Of a DNA stretch of 15,673 nt, positions 14,157 to 15,673 are shown piece by piece. The notes beneath the pieces are model-generated. The model was not told the origin of the DNA. It searched no databases and saw only the letters and a program-made list of their open reading frames with translations. The position numbers were made by a program, and so were the translations under genes. Numbering within the stretch: position 1 is the stretch's first letter; the number at the start of each line of letters is the position of its first letter. This stretch comes from Chloroflexi bacterium RBG_13_53_26 (lineage in GTDB: Bacteria; Chloroflexota; Dehalococcoidia; UBA2247; RBG-13-53-26), in NCBI GenBank assembly GCA_001795035.1, contig MGMW01000081.1, positions 1 to 15,673 on the forward strand, given 5' to 3'.

Positions 14157-15673
14157 CTACTTCTTAGTCCGTGTCTTCTTGCCGGCCCTTTTCTTGCGGT
14201 GCATTGCCTTGCCTGGACGCCGGGCAGTGTCATCGGCCTGGTCAGATTTGGACGCCAGGTTCTTGGTAGTCTTGCACTTGGGATAGCCGGTACAGGCCAG
14301 AAACTTACCGTAGCGACCCATTCTAATCACCATAGGTTTGGTACACTGGGGGCAGGTCTCGTCTGTAGGCTCATCAGGTTCCTTTATCCTTACCATCTCG
14401 ACGCTGGCCTTTTTGAGCGTTTCCTCAAACGGGGTATAGAAGTCTTTGATCACTCCAACCCAATCCTGTTTGCCACGGCCTATCTCGTCCAGCTCTTCTT
14501 CCATATGGGCCGTGAACTGTGTATCGACAATCTTGGGGAAATGAGCCACCAGTACGCCATTGACTGTGGTACCAAGATCCAGTGGGTAGAACCGTCCCTC
14601 TTTGGTTTGCACGTATCCCCGACGGCGGAGTGTAGCTATGATAGGTGCATAGGTACTGGGTCGGCCGATGCCGTTTTCCTCGAGTGTTTTCACCAGAGTG
14701 GCTTCATTGTAGCGAGGCGGAGGCTCGGTGAAGTGTTGCTCGGTCAAGAGATCCAGGAGATTGAGCTTTTCGCCTTCGGTGAGGGATGGGAGACGGGCTT
14801 TGTCCTCCTGGTCGTCGCTGTCGGAATCATCTTTTCCTTCGCTATAGAGGATAAGGAAGCCAAGAAAATGGGGTATAGAGCCGGCGGCTTTCAGGATGTA
14901 GCTGTTAGCTCCATCTGATGCCTGTGCTTCGATATCCACAGAAGTAGTATCGAACAACGCATCGGCTATCTGGCTTGCTATCATTCGTTCCCAAACGAGT
15001 TGGTACAGCTTTGCCTGGTCAGAACTAAGGTAGGATCTGACAGCATCAGGCTCCCGCCACATTTTCGTAGGGCGGATAGCTTCGTGTGCCTCCTGAGCCC
15101 CCTTAGCCTTTTTGGTGAAGTGTCTGGGGTGTGGCGGAAGGAAATCGTGACCGTATTTTTCAGCTATGTAGCTGCGAGCCTCTGCAATTGCTGACTCAGC
15201 TACCTTGGTAGAGTCAGTGCGCATATAGGTGATGAGACCGGCTTCGCCTTCCTGGCCGATAGGCAGGCCTTCGTAGAGTTGCTGTGCTGTAGCCATAGTA
15301 CGTTGAGCGGTAAAACGAAGCTTCCGCCAAGCTTCTTGTTGAAGCGTGCTGGTTATGAATGGAGGCGGGGGGCGGCGGGTGAGGCGTCGTTTTTTTATTT
15401 GGGAAACGAATAAGCGTGAGTCCTTCAGTTCTGAAGCTATTCGTTTCGATTCGTTTTCGTTGTGAAGATGCAGTTTCTTACGTTCACCCTTTATGGCGGC
15501 CAACCTGGCCTTGAAGCTGGGGGATTTCTTGTCCGGTGATGTCTTGGTCAGCTCGGCTTCAATGGTCCAGTATTCCTGGGGAACGAAGCTGAGGATCTCG
15601 TGCTCGCGCTCCACGATCATTCTCAAGGCCACTGACTGGACTCTTCCGGCCGAAAGACCTCTTCTGACCTTTT
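14157..15673 (-). CDS. topA: DNA topoisomerase I (N-terminus beyond window)
   Basis: Relaxes negatively supercoiled DNA through a covalent 5'-phosphotyrosine. The frame stays open to the right edge and reads KVRRGLSAGRVQSVALRMI there, the conserved TopA sequence. A GTG near 15632 therefore lies inside the gene and is not a start, and the Toprim domain is missing because of the window edge. The catalytic tyrosine is in GLITYMRTDST (codon at 15227-15225). HPRHFTKKAKGAQEAHEAIRP and ENGIGRPSTYAPI are further TopA motifs. The C-terminus carries one C4 zinc ribbon (CPQC...CTGYPKC) and a lysine-rich tail (KKRAGKKTRTKK). An acidic insert DDSDSDDQEDK lies in the middle. Having a single zinc ribbon is fewer than the three in E. 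coli. It heads the visible part of the minus-strand gene series ending at the formyltransferase. Confidence 0.96.
   Translation of the reverse strand, partial: KVRRGLSAGRVQSVALRMIVEREHEILSFVPQEYWTIEAELTKTSPDKKSPSFKARLAAIKGERKKLHLHNENESKRIASELKDSRLFVSQIKKRRLTRRPPPPFITSTLQQEAWRKLRFTAQRTMATAQQLYEGLPIGQEGEAGLITYMRTDSTKVAESAIAEARSYIAEKYGHDFLPPHPRHFTKKAKGAQEAHEAIRPTKMWREPDAVRSYLSSDQAKLYQLVWERMIASQIADALFDTTSVDIEAQASDGANSYILKAAGSIPHFLGFLILYSEGKDDSDSDDQEDKARLPSLTEGEKLNLLDLLTEQHFTEPPPRYNEATLVKTLEENGIGRPSTYAPIIATLRRRGYVQTKEGRFYPLDLGTTVNGVLVAHFPKIVDTQFTAHMEEELDEIGRGKQDWVGVIKDFYTPFEETLKKASVEMVRIKEPDEPTDETCPQCTKPMVIRMGRYGKFLACTGYPKCKTTKNLASKSDQADDTARRPGKAMHRKKRAGKKTRTKK

Noticed and set aside
15630..15632. 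GTG as the start of topA
   Set aside because: The frame continues upstream into GLSAGRVQSVALR, a conserved internal TopA sequence, so the gene is cut by the window edge.

Overview
The window reads as a continuous stretch of bacterial chromosome carrying 14 protein genes (livM runs off the left edge, topA off the right edge) and one RNA gene, rnpB. I see no insertion sequence, CRISPR array, phage gene or tRNA. The protein styles (ClpP, trigger factor, type-A RNase P RNA) and the pairing of a Liv-type ABC transporter with acyl-CoA ligases fit an anaerobic Chloroflexota lineage, with Dehalococcoidia my first guess. That placement is inference from recognition of the families, not a search result.

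Region 1 (1-5055, minus strand) is a catabolic operon read right to left: a divergent PaaK-like ligase, a long-chain-type acyl-CoA synthetase, livH, then livM. The genes overlap or nearly touch. The likely logic is import of a carboxylic or amino acid and its activation to a CoA thioester. The ATPases LivG and LivF and the binding protein LivK are not in the window and may lie beyond the left edge. Region 2 (5056-5510) is about 450 bases without a credible gene. It holds a candidate minus-strand promoter, a 15-bp palindrome and three copies of GGCATGC. Region 3 (5511-7133, minus) is an RNA-metabolism block: a coiled-coil zinc-ribbon protein, a type I RNase H, then rnpB closed by a strong intrinsic terminator.

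Region 4 (7134-11055) begins with a short divergent promoter region. On the plus strand it carries aspS, tig and clpP, a protein-synthesis, folding and degradation group with a near-consensus sigma-70 promoter in front. clpX does not follow clpP. Region 5 (11095-15673, minus) reads topA, aroQ, an M24 Xaa-Pro-type peptidase, a PHP-domain phosphoesterase and a divergent formyltransferase. All are tightly packed and probably co-transcribed, and they converge on clpP.

Most of the window is ordinary conserved genome. The points most worth a second look are the PaaK-like protein whose AMP-binding signatures are all altered, the structured leader in front of its operon, the corrected aspS start together with its promoter, the PHP plus formyltransferase pair, and the rnhA-rnpB unit with its precise terminator.
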